Source: Streptomyces sp. B21-083 (lineage in GTDB: Bacteria; Actinomycetota; Actinomycetes; Streptomycetales; Streptomycetaceae). From it: a stretch of 64,000 nt of DNA. The stretch lies in NCBI RefSeq assembly GCF_036898825.1, contig NZ_JARUND010000002.1:3224001-3288000 (forward strand), written 5' to 3'. Below, one piece after another: positions 48,895 to 58,203 of this stretch. Both the position numbers and the translations under genes were made by a program. The notes under the pieces are model-generated. The model searched no databases. It worked only from the letters and a program-made list of their open reading frames with translations, and was not told where the DNA came from. How positions within the stretch are numbered: position 1 is the first letter of the stretch; every line of letters begins with the position of its first letter.

Positions 48895-51288
48895 TTACTC
48901 CGTTCGTAGGGCCGTGGCCGTGCGGACTTTTGTTGCCCAGGTTGCTGGGAGGAGGGCGCCCAGGAGGGCGATGGTGGTGCCGGCTAGGCACAGGAGGGTC
49001 AGTTCCCAGGGGGTGTAGACGTCGAGGACGGACGGGGGGAGTTCGGTGCCTGCGGCGTGGCCCATTACCGGGAGGACGAAACCGTGCAGGGCGAAGCCGG
49101 CGGGTACGCCCAGCAGGGCGCCGAGTAGGCCGATGCCGGCCACCGAGGCGAGGACGAGGCTCACCGTCTGGCGGGGTGACATGCCGAGCGCCTTGCAGAC
49201 GCCGAGGTCGTGGACGCGTTCCCGGGTGTCGAGGACGACGGAGTTGAGGACGCCGAGGCCGGCCACCGAGACCAGCATGAGAGTGAGCAGTGCCGCCATC
49301 GACTCCAGGACGATGACGAGGCTGCCGTGTCCTGAGGGGGCGTTGGCCATGGCGTCGCCGCCCAACGGCCGCACCACGGCGGCGAGTTTCGTGGCGTACT
49401 CGGTGGGAGAGACGCCCGGCTTCACCTCGACGAGGAACATCCGGGGCTGGGCCGCCGGGAAGTCGGCGAGGTCACCGTGGATCCCCGTGCCGCCGTTCGA
49501 CGTGTCGAAGGCCTCGCCGACGATCCGCAGGGTGCGGGTGTCCCCCTCGTAGGTCACCCGCACCGTGTCACCGAGTTCGGTGCCGGTCCGTTCCAGGTAG
49601 CCCGAGCCGACCACCACCTGCCCCGCGCCGTCGAGCCAGTGCCCGGAGACCATCTCGTAGCTCCCGGGGCGGGAGTCTCCCTGGTAGAGGGCCATGCGTA
49701 CCGAGCCGGTGACCCCGGCCACGGAGGCGTCGTCCCGGGTCATGGCGTAGTACGAGGCGGTCCCTTCCTGCGCCTCGACGGCGGCGCGTAGGCGTGCCGG
49801 ATCGGCGGCCGGGGCCTCGGTTTCGCCTGGGCCCGTCGCCGGTCCGCCGCCGCCGAACACCGTGACCGCCGCCCGCCCCTCCGGGTCGGCCGCGGCGCCG
49901 ACGGCGGTCAGGGACGCGGTCAGCCCCACCGCGAAGGTCGCCGCGATGGTGCCGAAGGCCACCGCGAGCAGCATCGCGGCCGTACGGACGGGGTGCGCGA
50001 AGGGGCTCGCGAGGCCGTACGTCACCGCCCGGGGCAGCGGCAGTCGTCCCGCCGCCCGGTGTGCCCACTGGCCGCGCCCCGGGCGCGGGGCCCGGCCCAC
50101 CGCGATGGCCTCGACCGTACTGAGCCGCCCGGCGCGCAGTGCGGGCACCAGCGCGGCCGTCCCGACGACCAGCAGCGCGGCGGCCGGTACCACGACGTCC
50201 ACCCACCACGTCACGCTCAGCGTGGCCGTGCCGTACGCCTGCTCGGTGTCGTCGAGGAGGGGTACGGCGAGCAGGTTGCCGAGGACGGCCCCCAGCCCGA
50301 TACCGACCGCGGCCGGGATCAACGCCTGGGCCACATAGGCGCGTACGACCTCGCGCGGGGTGAAGCCGATGGCCTTGAGGATGCCGATCCTGCGCAGACT
50401 CGATCCGACGGCGCCGCTGGTCACACTGCCGACGATGATCACCGACATCACGATGCCGAGGACGCCGAAGGCGATGAGGAAGGGGATGGTCGGCGCCGCG
50501 CCCTGGTCGGCGTCGCGCTTGGTCTCCAGATAGGACAGGCTGCCCAGCAGCGCGCCCGACGGTACGGCCGCGGCGAGCTGTTTCCGGTCGGCGGTGAGCT
50601 GTCGCTCCGTCCTGGCGGAGTCGAAGCGGTAGAGCATCTGGCTGGTGAGGGGCGTCTTGGCCGACGCCAGTGCCCTGGCCTGGGCGGGAGTCGCCCACGC
50701 GTCGGCGGTTCTGCTGACCGACAGGGCGAAGCCGACGATCGTCAGGGCGGGGCTGGCCGCGTCGTCCGAGGTGCGGAGGGTGGAGCCGAGCTGCAGGTCG
50801 GGGCCGGAGAACGACGAGTTGAGCACGATCTCGCCCGGTTTCGCCGCCCAGCGGCCGGACTTGAGGTCCAGATCGTCCACGTCGGCCCGGGGACCGGACC
50901 GTCCGACGAGTGTCAGCGTCGGCAGGTGGCCGCCCCTCGCGTCCACCGGCCGGATCGACGTCGCCGGGTACGGTCCCGCGCTCGCGGTGACGCCCGGCTG
51001 CTCCCCGGTGGCCGCCAGTTGCTCCGTACTCGCCCTGGCCGGATCGAACTGGACGGTCAGCTGCGCGCCGCGCTGCTGCGCGAACGCGTGGTCGAAGGGC
51101 GCGTTCGCGGCGACGATCAGCGACCCTGCGACCACCGACGAGGCCACGGCCATCATCGTGGCCACGCCGATCACCACGGTCTGCACCCGCCGCCGCCCCA
51201 CCCCGGACCGTACGACCCGGCCGAGCGCGCCACCTCTCCCGACTCTTCCGCCTTTTCCGGCGTTTCCGGCTTTTCCGAAGCCCTTCAA
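48895..51288 (-). CDS. ABC transporter permease of the FtsX/MacB-like family
   Basis: I propose the TTG at 51288, which overlaps the TGA of the ATPase gene (TTGA), giving 797 residues. The protein has an N-terminal helix, a large extracytoplasmic domain, a three-helix FtsX core (IPFLIAFGVLGIVMSVIIVG with SLRRIGILKAIGFTPREVV), a second extracytoplasmic domain and a second FtsX core (LTLMLVSVAGLGVLNSVVLD with VHDLGVCKALGMSPRQTV). This duplicated layout is typical of type VII ABC systems that act on envelope substrates or peptide antibiotics rather than cytoplasmic ones. The two-component system divergent from it suggests induction by envelope stress. Confidence 0.9.
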   Translation of the reverse strand: MKGFGKAGNAGKGGRVGRGGALGRVVRSGVGRRRVQTVVIGVATMMAVASSVVAGSLIVAANAPFDHAFAQQRGAQLTVQFDPARASTEQLAATGEQPGVTASAGPYPATSIRPVDARGGHLPTLTLVGRSGPRADVDDLDLKSGRWAAKPGEIVLNSSFSGPDLQLGSTLRTSDDAASPALTIVGFALSVSRTADAWATPAQARALASAKTPLTSQMLYRFDSARTERQLTADRKQLAAAVPSGALLGSLSYLETKRDADQGAAPTIPFLIAFGVLGIVMSVIIVGSVTSGAVGSSLRRIGILKAIGFTPREVVRAYVAQALIPAAVGIGLGAVLGNLLAVPLLDDTEQAYGTATLSVTWWVDVVVPAAALLVVGTAALVPALRAGRLSTVEAIAVGRAPRPGRGQWAHRAAGRLPLPRAVTYGLASPFAHPVRTAAMLLAVAFGTIAATFAVGLTASLTAVGAAADPEGRAAVTVFGGGGPATGPGETEAPAADPARLRAAVEAQEGTASYYAMTRDDASVAGVTGSVRMALYQGDSRPGSYEMVSGHWLDGAGQVVVGSGYLERTGTELGDTVRVTYEGDTRTLRIVGEAFDTSNGGTGIHGDLADFPAAQPRMFLVEVKPGVSPTEYATKLAAVVRPLGGDAMANAPSGHGSLVIVLESMAALLTLMLVSVAGLGVLNSVVLDTRERVHDLGVCKALGMSPRQTVSLVLASVAGIGLLGALLGVPAGFALHGFVLPVMGHAAGTELPPSVLDVYTPWELTLLCLAGTTIALLGALLPATWATKVRTATALRTE

Positions 51289-51977
51289 CGGGTCGCCTCC
51301 GCCCGGGTGTCGAGGGCGAGGTGACCGTCGACCAGGTGGATCGTCCGGCTCGCGCACGCCTCGGCGAGCGCCAGGTCGTGTGTGACCAGCACGATGGTCT
51401 GCCCACCCCGGTGCAGCTCCACCAGCAGCTCCCGTACGTCCTCTCCCGAGGCGGTGTCGAGGGCACCGGTCGGCTCGTCGGCGAGCAGCAGGGCGGGCCG
51501 GTTGACCAGCGCGCGGGCGACCGCGACGCGTTGGCGTTCACCGCCGGAGAGGCGCCCCGGATAGGCACGGGCGTGCTTCTGGATGCCGAGCACCTCCATG
51601 AGCTCCCCGGCGCGGGCGGCCGTCTCGCGCCGTGCGGTTCCGGTCAGTTGGGCGGGGAGCTGGATGTTGTCGATGACGGTGAGGTCGTCGAGCAGGTTGA
51701 AGAACTGGAAGACCATGCCGATCTGTTCGCGGCGGAACCGGGCCAGCGCGTGTTCGTTCAGGTCGCCGAGCTGTCGGCCGGCCACGGACACGGTGCCCTC
51801 GGTCGCCCGGTCCAGGCCGGCGACGAGGTTCAGCAGGGTGGACTTGCCGCTGCCGGAGGGGCCGGTCACGGCGAGGGCCTCGCCCTGTTCGACGGAGAGG
51901 GTGAGCGGCCCGAGCGCGGGCCTGCCCGCGCTGTCGTAGCGCTTGGCCACGTCCTCCAGTTGGATCACCTGGGTCAT
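51285..51977 (-). CDS. ABC transporter ATP-binding protein (MacB/LolD type)
   Basis: The 230-residue protein has Walker A TGPSGSGKSTLLNL, the Q-loop MVFQFFNLLDDLT, the ABC signature LSGGERQRVAVARAL, Walker B ALLLADEPTGALD and the switch His in LVTHD. These are the motifs of LolD/MacB-type ATPases. It pairs with the FtsX-like permease encoded by the overlapping downstream gene. The 225-bp gap to the histidine kinase gene at 52202 should hold both promoters and the response regulator site. Confidence 0.95.
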   Translation of the reverse strand: MTQVIQLEDVAKRYDSAGRPALGPLTLSVEQGEALAVTGPSGSGKSTLLNLVAGLDRATEGTVSVAGRQLGDLNEHALARFRREQIGMVFQFFNLLDDLTVIDNIQLPAQLTGTARRETAARAGELMEVLGIQKHARAYPGRLSGGERQRVAVARALVNRPALLLADEPTGALDTASGEDVRELLVELHRGGQTIVLVTHDLALAEACASRTIHLVDGHLALDTRAEATR

Positions 51978-52201
51978 GAACTCGCCTGTCCCTACGGTCG
52001 GTTCGAGCGGGAAGTTGCCGGTCCTGGCGAACGTAGGGCCGGGCGTGGGTGTGGCGCGTCGGCCGCGACACCGACGTCCTGCCCTCCCGGCGGAGGATTC
52101 GGCGGTGGGGTCATCCCAGCGAAGTACGCCTTAGGGACGGCTTGTTGGGCCGTTCGGCGCGGAGAGACCCAGGTCGGGCGGTCCGGCCGCACAATGTGCC
52201 G

Positions 52202-53641
52202 ATGGAGACGGAGTACCGGCGCACGCGCCACTGGCGTCAGCAACTGCGGGACGCGCTGCGGCCGGAGCCGAAACCCGCTCCGCTGTCGCGGCGGGCGGTG
52301 CGCACGGACCTGGCGCTGGCGGTCGTACTGACCGTCGTCGCGCTGATCGTCGCGGTGCGCTATCCCGGCGACGGCCCGGTGCGCTTCTTCCCGTCGACCG
52401 AGTACGGGGGCGCCAGGGTGAGCACGCACGTGCCGGGGGCCGAGGTCGTGCCCCCTGCCCCGCCCGCCCTGCCTGTCCCGTCCGTCCCGCCCACACCCCG
52501 TCCGTCGCTGGTGGCGGGCGAGGGCTCCGTCGCGCCCTGGCCGCTGGTGGTCCTGTCGGCGCTGCCGCTGCTGGCCAGGCGCCGGTATCCGCTGGCGGTG
52601 TTCGGGGTGGTGCTGGGCGCCGCCGTGCTCATCGGCGACGAGGCCTCCTGGATCACCGTGCTGACCTGCGTCATCGGTGCCTACAGCGCTGTCGCGCACA
52701 GCCGTTTCCGGGCGGGGGCCATGGCCGCGATGGGCGTTGGCGCATTCCTGGCCGGTCTCGCGTTCCAGCGGGCGGAGCCCTTGCTTCCCGGCTGGTCGAG
52801 CCCCGGGGTCGTGCTGCTGGTCGCCGGGGTGCTGGCCGGTCTGGTCCGTTTCTGGCGGCGGCGGCTGGCGGCCGACCGGGACCGGTTCGCGCGGTTGCAG
52901 CGGACGCAGGAGGAGGCCATGCGGCGGGCGGTCGCGGAGGAGCGGGCCCGGATCGCCGCCGAGCTGCACGACGTGGTGACCCACAATGTGAGCGTGATGG
53001 TGATCCAGGCCGGGGCGGCCCGCAAGGTGATGGACGCGGCGCCCGAGCGGTCCAAGGAGGCGTTGCTCGCGGTGGAGGCCGGGGGCCGGGCCGCGATGGC
53101 CGAACTCCGGCATGTGATGGGCCTGTTGGCCGCCCCGGACACCGGCACCGGCACCGGCCCCCAGGAGACCCCCGCCGACGGCCTGGAGCCGCAGCCCGGC
53201 CTGGACCGGCTCGACGCCCTCACCGAGCGGGTGCGCGGCGCCGGGACACCGGTCGTCGTCGCGGTGTCGCTGCCGCCCGACCCGTTGCCGCCCGGGGTGG
53301 ACCTGACGGCGTACCGCGTGGTGCAGGAGGCGCTGACCAACACGATCAGGCACGCGCCCGGCGCCGAGGCCTCCGTCCTGATCGGCTGGACGGACGACCG
53401 CCTCCAGATCGAGGTCGGCAACACCCGCGCCACCACTCCCAACTCCCCGTCGCCGCAAGGCGACAGCGGTGGCACAGACGGCAGAGACGGCAGAGACGGC
53501 AGAGATGACGGGACCGGCAACGGCCGGGGTCTGATCGGGCTGCGTGAACGGCTCGCGGTGTACGGCGGAACGCTCACCGCCGGCCCGACCCTCGCCGGTG
53601 GCTACCGCGTCGAGGCCGACGTCCCGTGGCGGACCCCGTGA
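52202..53641 (+). CDS. Sensor histidine kinase of a NarL-type two-component system
   Basis: The 479-residue protein starts at the ATG at 52202. It has one helix near residue 45, a Pro-rich extracellular stretch (PPAPPALPVPSVPP), four further membrane segments, then the kinase core with phospho-acceptor His256 in AAELHDVVTHNVSV and the ATPase motifs EALTNTIRHAPG and GRGLIGLRERL. A short Gly-Arg-Asp repeat (three copies of the 9-bp unit GGCAGAGAC) lies inside the ATPase domain at about 53478-53505. It probably senses the compound handled by the divergent ABC transporter and phosphorylates the regulator encoded next. Confidence 0.93.
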   Translation: METEYRRTRHWRQQLRDALRPEPKPAPLSRRAVRTDLALAVVLTVVALIVAVRYPGDGPVRFFPSTEYGGARVSTHVPGAEVVPPAPPALPVPSVPPTPRPSLVAGEGSVAPWPLVVLSALPLLARRRYPLAVFGVVLGAAVLIGDEASWITVLTCVIGAYSAVAHSRFRAGAMAAMGVGAFLAGLAFQRAEPLLPGWSSPGVVLLVAGVLAGLVRFWRRRLAADRDRFARLQRTQEEAMRRAVAEERARIAAELHDVVTHNVSVMVIQAGAARKVMDAAPERSKEALLAVEAGGRAAMAELRHVMGLLAAPDTGTGTGPQETPADGLEPQPGLDRLDALTERVRGAGTPVVVAVSLPPDPLPPGVDLTAYRVVQEALTNTIRHAPGAEASVLIGWTDDRLQIEVGNTRATTPNSPSPQGDSGGTDGRDGRDGRDDGTGNGRGLIGLRERLAVYGGTLTAGPTLAGGYRVEADVPWRTP

Positions 53642-54369
53642 ACCAGAATCAGCAACACGACCCACACCATCGGCACCGTCCGCAGCACCCACCGCTGCGT
53701 GCCGTCATCGCCGACGACCAGGCGCTGGTCCGTACGGGCTTCGGGATGATCCTGGCCGCCGACGGCATCGAGGTGACGGCCGAGGCTGCGGACGGGGCCG
53801 AAGCCGTGGCCGCCGTACGGCGCACCCGGCCCGACGTCGTCCTCATGGACATCCGGATGCCGGGCATGGACGGCATCGAGGCCACCCGGCGGATCCTCGC
53901 CGACGACGCCCCGGAGGCCGGGGGCACCCGAGTCGTCATCCTCACCACCTACGACCTCGACCACTACGTGTACGAAGCCCTCACCGCCGGCGCCTGTGGC
54001 TTCCTCCTCAAGGACGTCACCCCGGAGCATCTGGTGGCCTCCGTACGCCTGGTGCAGGCCGGCGACGCCCTGCTCGCCCCCTCGATCACCCGCCGCCTGA
54101 TCGAACGCTTCGCCCAGCGCCAGGAACCCTCGCGGGCCCCCGCCCGGCACGCCGACCTGTCGGGCCTGACACCCCGTGAGCTGGAGGTGCTGCGGCTGAT
54201 GGCGACGGGACTGAGCAACGCCGAGCTGGCGGAACGGCTGTTCCTGAGCCCGACCACCGTCAAGACACACGTCGGCCGCATCCTGTCGAAGCTGGAGCTG
54301 CGCGACCGGGTCCAGGCGGTCGTACTCGCCTACGAGACGGGCCTGATCGCCCCCGGCGCCGACCCCTGA
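53638..54369 (+). CDS. NarL/LuxR family response regulator
   Basis: I use the GTG at 53638, overlapping the kinase TGA (GTGA), giving 243 residues; a GTG at 53626 is also in frame. After a His/Gln/Pro-rich leader of about 25 residues the receiver domain has the acidic pair in IADDQALVRTGF, the phosphorylation site Asp71 in VVLMDIRMPG, Thr in LTTYD and Lys in LLKD. The C-terminal LuxR-type helix-turn-helix is LTPRELEVLRLMATGLSNAE followed by SPTTVKTHVGRIL. It likely activates the divergent ABC transporter operon. Confidence 0.95.
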   Translation: MNQNQQHDPHHRHRPQHPPLRAVIADDQALVRTGFGMILAADGIEVTAEAADGAEAVAAVRRTRPDVVLMDIRMPGMDGIEATRRILADDAPEAGGTRVVILTTYDLDHYVYEALTAGACGFLLKDVTPEHLVASVRLVQAGDALLAPSITRRLIERFAQRQEPSRAPARHADLSGLTPRELEVLRLMATGLSNAELAERLFLSPTTVKTHVGRILSKLELRDRVQAVVLAYETGLIAPGADP

Positions 54370-54375
54370 GGACCC

Positions 54376-54406
54376 GGCGGCTGTCTCAACTCTTCACACA
54401 GCCGCC
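54376..54406 (+). terminator. Terminator after the response regulator gene
   Basis: A 9-bp perfect stem (GGCGGCTGT with ACAGCCGCC) and a 13-nt loop begin seven bases after the stop codon. Confidence 0.7.
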
Positions 54407-54479
54407 CCCTGTTGATGTTGCTCTTGCTGCAAACTCCTTGCTGCACGCATCCCCTGGACAGCGGAGAGGTCATGAGGTC

Positions 54480-54686
54480 ATGTTGCAGATCAACACGAGC
54501 AAGGTGAGCCGCTGGGACCAGCACGGCCGCGAGCACGTGGTTCATGTCCAGCGCACCGGCGCACACCGCGTCATGAGCTGCGACACGTGCGGCTGGCGGA
54601 AGAAGGTGCAGTTCCTGCCCTGGCTGAAGGCGGAGGAACACCTCGCCGAGGAGCACCAGGCGACGGTGGACCCGACGGCGGGGTAA
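54480..54686 (+). CDS. Small conserved protein with one CxxC motif
   Basis: The 68-residue protein starts MLQINTSKVSRWDQHGREHV at 54480. It contains one CDTCGW motif and C-terminal His residues in KAEEHLAEEHQA; CxxC plus HxxxxxH could bind zinc, as in small zinc-ribbon proteins. GAGAGG precedes the start. Codon use is typical of the host, so I think it is a real gene, but I know no function. Confidence 0.7.
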   Translation: MLQINTSKVSRWDQHGREHVVHVQRTGAHRVMSCDTCGWRKKVQFLPWLKAEEHLAEEHQATVDPTAG

Positions 54687-54689
54687 CCA

Positions 54690-54790
54690 TTTTAGCCCGT
54701 CTGGGGGTCCCCCCTCTGGGGGAGTTTGAGGACGAGGCCGTTCAGGCCGAAACGGGGGCCTGGGGGCAGCGCCCCCAGACCCCCGCCCGG
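54690..54790. repeat. GC-rich intergenic element with terminator hairpin
   Basis: The stretch contains TTTTAGCCCGTCTGG, GAGTTTGAGGACGAGGCCG, TTCAGGCCGA and a hairpin CTGGGGGC-AGC-GCCCCCAG at 54760-54778. I know this phrase as a frequent intergenic element of Streptomyces genomes. It separates the convergent small gene and glyS and probably terminates both. Confidence 0.65.
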
Positions 54791-54800
54791 TCAGCAGGAC

Positions 54801-56183
54801 CTAGCAGCCGACGAGACGCTGGGCAAGGTACCCCTCGATCTGGTCCAGCGACACGCGCTCCTGCTTCATCGTGTCCCGCTCGCGAACCGTCACCGCATTG
54901 TCGTCGAGCGTGTCGAAGTCGACCGTCACGCAGAACGGCGTACCGATCTCGTCCTGGCGCCGGTAACGGCGGCCGATGGCGCCCGCGTCGTCGAACTCGA
55001 TGTTCCAGTTCTGGCGCAGGGCCGTGGCCAGCCCCTTGGCCTTCGGGGACAGCTCGGGGTTGCGGGACAGCGGAAGGACCGCGACCTTGACCGGCGCCAG
55101 GCGCGGGTCGAGGCGCAGCACCGTGCGCTTCTCCATCTTGCCCTTGGCGTTGGGCGCCTCGTCCTCGATGTACGCGTCGAGGAGGAACGCCAGCATCGCG
55201 CGGCCGACACCGGCCGCGGGCTCGATGACGTACGGCGTCCAGCGCTCGCCTGCCTCCTGGTCGAAGAAGGAGAGGTCCTGGCCGGAGGCCTTGGAGTGGG
55301 CGTTGAGGTCGTAGTCGGTGCGGTTGGCGACGCCCTCCAGCTCACCCCACTCGTTGCCGCCGAACTGGAAGCGGTACTCGATGTCGGCGGTGCGCTTGGA
55401 GTAGTGCGAGAGCTTCTCGGCCGGGTGGTCGTACCAGCGCATGTTCTCCTCGCGGAGACCGAGGCCGGTGTACCAGTTCCAGCGCTCCGCCATCCAGTAC
55501 TCCTGCCACTTCTCGTCCTCGCCCGGCTTGACGAAGAACTCCATCTCCATCTGCTCGAACTCGCGGGTCCGGAAGATGAAGTTGCCGGGCGTGATCTCGT
55601 TGCGGAACGACTTGCCCATCTGGGCGATGCCGAACGGCGGCTTGCGGCGCGAAGTGGTCTGCACCTGGGAGAAGTTGGTGAAAATACCCTGGGCGGTCTC
55701 GGGGCGCAGGTAGGCGACCGAACCGGAGTCCTGGGTCGGGCCGAGGTGCGTCGACAGCAGACCGGAGAACTGCTTGGGCTCGGTGAACTGGCCCTTGTTA
55801 CCGCAGTTGGGGCAGTTGATGTCAGCGAGGCCGTTGGCGGGCGCACGGCCGTGCTTGGCCTCGTAGCCCTCCTCCAGGTGGTCGGCGCGGTAGCGCTTGT
55901 GACAGGAGGTGCACTCGGTGAGCGGGTCGGAGAAGGTCGCGACGTGACCGGAGGCCACCCAGACCTCGGAGGCCAGGATGACGGAGGAGTCGATGCCGAC
56001 GACGTCCTCGCGCGACGTCACCATGTAGCGCCACCACTGACGCTTGAGGTTCTCCTTGAGCTCGACACCCAGCGGCCCGTAGTCCCAGGCGGCGCGCTGG
56101 CCACCGTAGATCTCACTGCACGGGAATACGAAGCCACGGCGCTTGCTCAGGCTGACGATGGTGTCGATCTTGTCGGCGGCCAC
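54801..56183 (-). CDS. glyS: Glycine--tRNA ligase
   Basis: The 460-residue protein starts at the GTG at 56183. It is a class II aminoacyl-tRNA synthetase of the dimeric archaeal/actinobacterial type: [18 protein letters not shown], motif 2 [13 protein letters not shown] and [16 protein letters not shown], motif 3 region [20 protein letters not shown], and an anticodon-binding domain at the C-terminus. Two Cys pairs, CTSCHKRY and CPNCGN, form the zinc insertion. It charges tRNA-Gly and is essential. The gene stands alone, divergent from znuA. Confidence 0.97.
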   Translation of the reverse strand: MAADKIDTIVSLSKRRGFVFPCSEIYGGQRAAWDYGPLGVELKENLKRQWWRYMVTSREDVVGIDSSVILASEVWVASGHVATFSDPLTECTSCHKRYRADHLEEGYEAKHGRAPANGLADINCPNCGNKGQFTEPKQFSGLLSTHLGPTQDSGSVAYLRPETAQGIFTNFSQVQTTSRRKPPFGIAQMGKSFRNEITPGNFIFRTREFEQMEMEFFVKPGEDEKWQEYWMAERWNWYTGLGLREENMRWYDHPAEKLSHYSKRTADIEYRFQFGGNEWGELEGVANRTDYDLNAHSKASGQDLSFFDQEAGERWTPYVIEPAAGVGRAMLAFLLDAYIEDEAPNAKGKMEKRTVLRLDPRLAPVKVAVLPLSRNPELSPKAKGLATALRQNWNIEFDDAGAIGRRYRRQDEIGTPFCVTVDFDTLDDNAVTVRERDTMKQERVSLDQIEGYLAQRLVGC

Positions 56184-56376
56184 GGTGCTCTCTTCATTAC
56201 GACGATTACGACGACAGGCGATGAAGCGGACGCGTTCCGGACGAGCGGAAGCGGATGCGCTTCAGAGCGAATGACTCAGGTTACCGGCGGGGCCCGCCCC
56301 CCAATCAAATCGGTTCCCGTCACGGGCCTTGCCCGCACCCGATCCGTGTCCGATCCGTGTCCCAAAAGCCCGCTTG

Positions 56377-56414
56377 TTGACAATCGTTTCCAGAATCATT
56401 GAAAATGACTGTCA
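56377..56414 (+). promoter_or_regulatory. znuA promoter with two Zur-box-like sites
   Basis: Two 15-bp palindromes resemble the Zur consensus TGAAAATCATTTTCA: TGACAATCGTTTCCA at 56378-56392 and TGAAAATGACTGTCA at 56400-56414, each with 12 of 15 matches. A -35 TTGACA lies at 56377-56382 and a -10-like GAAAAT at 56401-56406. Transcription would start at about the ATG at 56414, giving a leaderless message. Zur with zinc bound to these sites would cover both promoter boxes and the start. Confidence 0.75.
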
Positions 56415-57379
56415 TGAACGTACGACGACTCATATCGGGCACCGCGATCGCGGCGGCCACCGCGCTCGGCCTCGGCGCCCTGTCCGCCTGTTCCTCGGAT
56501 TCGAGCGCCGCCGGGAACAGCGGCGGCAAGCTCGACGTCGTGGCGTCGTTCTATCCGATGCAGTACCTCGCCGAGCAGATAGGCGGCGGCCATGTCTCCG
56601 TCAGCACGCTGACCGAGCCCGGCCAGGAGCCGCACGACCTGGAGATCAGCGCCAAGCAGACCGTGGACCTGCAGAAGGCCGACGCGGTCCTGTACCTCAA
56701 GGGCCTCCAGCCCGCCGTCGACAAGGCGGTGTCGCAGTCCGAGGCGAAGACGAAGATCGACGCGGCGGCCCTCACCACCCTTGAGAAGCACGACGGCACC
56801 GGGCACAGCCACGAGGGTGAGGAAGCACACTCCGGGGCATCCGACGAGGAGTCCGCCGGCCTCGACCCGCACGTCTGGCTCGATCCGGTGAAGTACGCCG
56901 AGATCGCCGACGGTGTGAGCGCCGCCTTCCAGAAGGCCGATCCGGCCAACGCGGCGGAATACAAGAAGAACACCGAGACGTTGACCGCGAAGCTGACCTC
57001 GCTCAACACCTCGTTCGAGACCGGCCTGAAGAACACGGCGACCAAGGTGTTCTTCACCAACCACGCGGCCTTCGGCTACCTCGCCGAGCGCTACGGCCTG
57101 ACCCAGGAGGCCATCACCGGTGTGGACCCGGACAGCGAGCCGAGTGCCGCACGGATGAAGGAACTCCAGCAGGAGGCGAAGGCGGACGGAGTGACCACCG
57201 TCTTCTACGAGACACTGGTCTCCGACAAGACCGCGAAGACCCTCGCCGAGGACGCGAACCTCACGACGGACGTCCTCGATCCGCTGGAGGGCATCACCAA
57301 GAAGTCCCGGGGCACCGACTACATCGCGGTCATGCAAGCCAACCTCAAAGCGCTGCGGACGGCTCTGGGCGCCAAGTGA
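56414..57379 (+). CDS. znuA: Zinc ABC transporter substrate-binding lipoprotein ZnuA
   Basis: I choose the ATG at 56414 because the promoter points there; ATG 56405 and TTG 56399 lie in the -10/Zur region. The 321-residue protein has a lipoprotein signal with lipobox LSAC near residue 27. The cluster A-1 fold follows: VVASFYPMQYLAEQIGG, zinc ligands His in EPHDLEIS, a His-rich loop (HDGTGHSHEGEEAHSG), His in LDPHVWLDPV and in FFTNHAAFGYLAERYGL. It captures zinc outside the membrane and passes it to ZnuB. Confidence 0.95.
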   Translation: MNVRRLISGTAIAAATALGLGALSACSSDSSAAGNSGGKLDVVASFYPMQYLAEQIGGGHVSVSTLTEPGQEPHDLEISAKQTVDLQKADAVLYLKGLQPAVDKAVSQSEAKTKIDAAALTTLEKHDGTGHSHEGEEAHSGASDEESAGLDPHVWLDPVKYAEIADGVSAAFQKADPANAAEYKKNTETLTAKLTSLNTSFETGLKNTATKVFFTNHAAFGYLAERYGLTQEAITGVDPDSEPSAARMKELQQEAKADGVTTVFYETLVSDKTAKTLAEDANLTTDVLDPLEGITKKSRGTDYIAVMQANLKALRTALGAK

Positions 57380-57435
57380 GCGGTAGATGAGCAGTGGCTG
57401 AGCGGCAACTGATGATCGTTACGGAGGATGCAGGC

Positions 57436-58203
57436 ATGGGCGAGCCCGTCATTTCGCTGCGCGGTGTACGCGCCGAGCTGGGCTCGCGCCCGGTCCTGCG
57501 CGGCATCGACCTCACCGTGGGCCGCGGTGAGGTCGTCGCGCTGCTCGGCGCCAACGGCTCGGGCAAGTCGACCGCGATCCGTACAGTCATCGGCCAAGTC
57601 CCGGTCAGCGAGGGCGAGATCGAGCTGTTCGGCGTTCCCCGCCATCGCTTCACGGACTGGCGGCGCGTGGGCTACGTACCGCAGCGGACGACCGCGGCCG
57701 GTGGGGTGCCGGCGACGATCACGGAGATCGTCGCGTCCGGCCGCCTCTCCCGCGCCCGCTTCGGCGTGCTGCGCAAGGCCGACCACGAGGCCATACGGCG
57801 GGCCATCGGCCTCGTGGGGCTCGCGGACCGCGCCAAGGACTCGGTGAACGCGCTGTCGGGCGGCCAGCACCAGCGCGTACTGATCGCCCGTGCCCTCGCC
57901 TCCGAACCCGAGCTGCTGATCATGGACGAGCCGATGGCGGGCGTCGACCTGGCGAGTCAGGAAGTGCTGGCGCGGACGCTGCGGGAGCAGGTCGCGGCCG
58001 GTGCGACGGTGCTGCTCGTGCTGCATGAACTCGGGCCGCTGGAACCGCTGATCGACCGGGCCGTCGTCCTGCGCGACGGCTGTGTCATGCACGACGGGCC
58101 GCCCCCGCAGGCGGTCGGACAGCACGCCCTGCCCGGCCACGACCACGTACACCCGCACGCGGCTCACGACGCCGAACCGATCCGGACGGGACTGCTGAGC
58201 TGA
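57436..58203 (+). CDS. znuC: Zinc ABC transporter ATP-binding protein ZnuC
   Basis: The ATG at 57436 follows GGAGG by eight bases, giving 255 residues; the longer frame from 57394 covers that site. Walker A is GANGSGKSTAIR, the Q-loop lies in VGYVPQRTT, the signature is LSGGQHQRVLIARAL and Walker B is LLIMDEPMAGVD. The C-terminal tail contains a run of His residues (GHDHVHPHAAHD) suited to zinc binding. It powers zinc import with ZnuB and is the second gene of the zinc operon. Confidence 0.94.
   Translation: MGEPVISLRGVRAELGSRPVLRGIDLTVGRGEVVALLGANGSGKSTAIRTVIGQVPVSEGEIELFGVPRHRFTDWRRVGYVPQRTTAAGGVPATITEIVASGRLSRARFGVLRKADHEAIRRAIGLVGLADRAKDSVNALSGGQHQRVLIARALASEPELLIMDEPMAGVDLASQEVLARTLREQVAAGATVLLVLHELGPLEPLIDRAVVLRDGCVMHDGPPPQAVGQHALPGHDHVHPHAAHDAEPIRTGLLS

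Noticed and set aside
46312-48909. Very long plus-strand open frame opposite the MmyB-type regulator and through the MFS gene
   Set aside because: It is in the wrong frame relative to both well-supported genes and its translation is Gly/Arg/Pro-rich shadow sequence.
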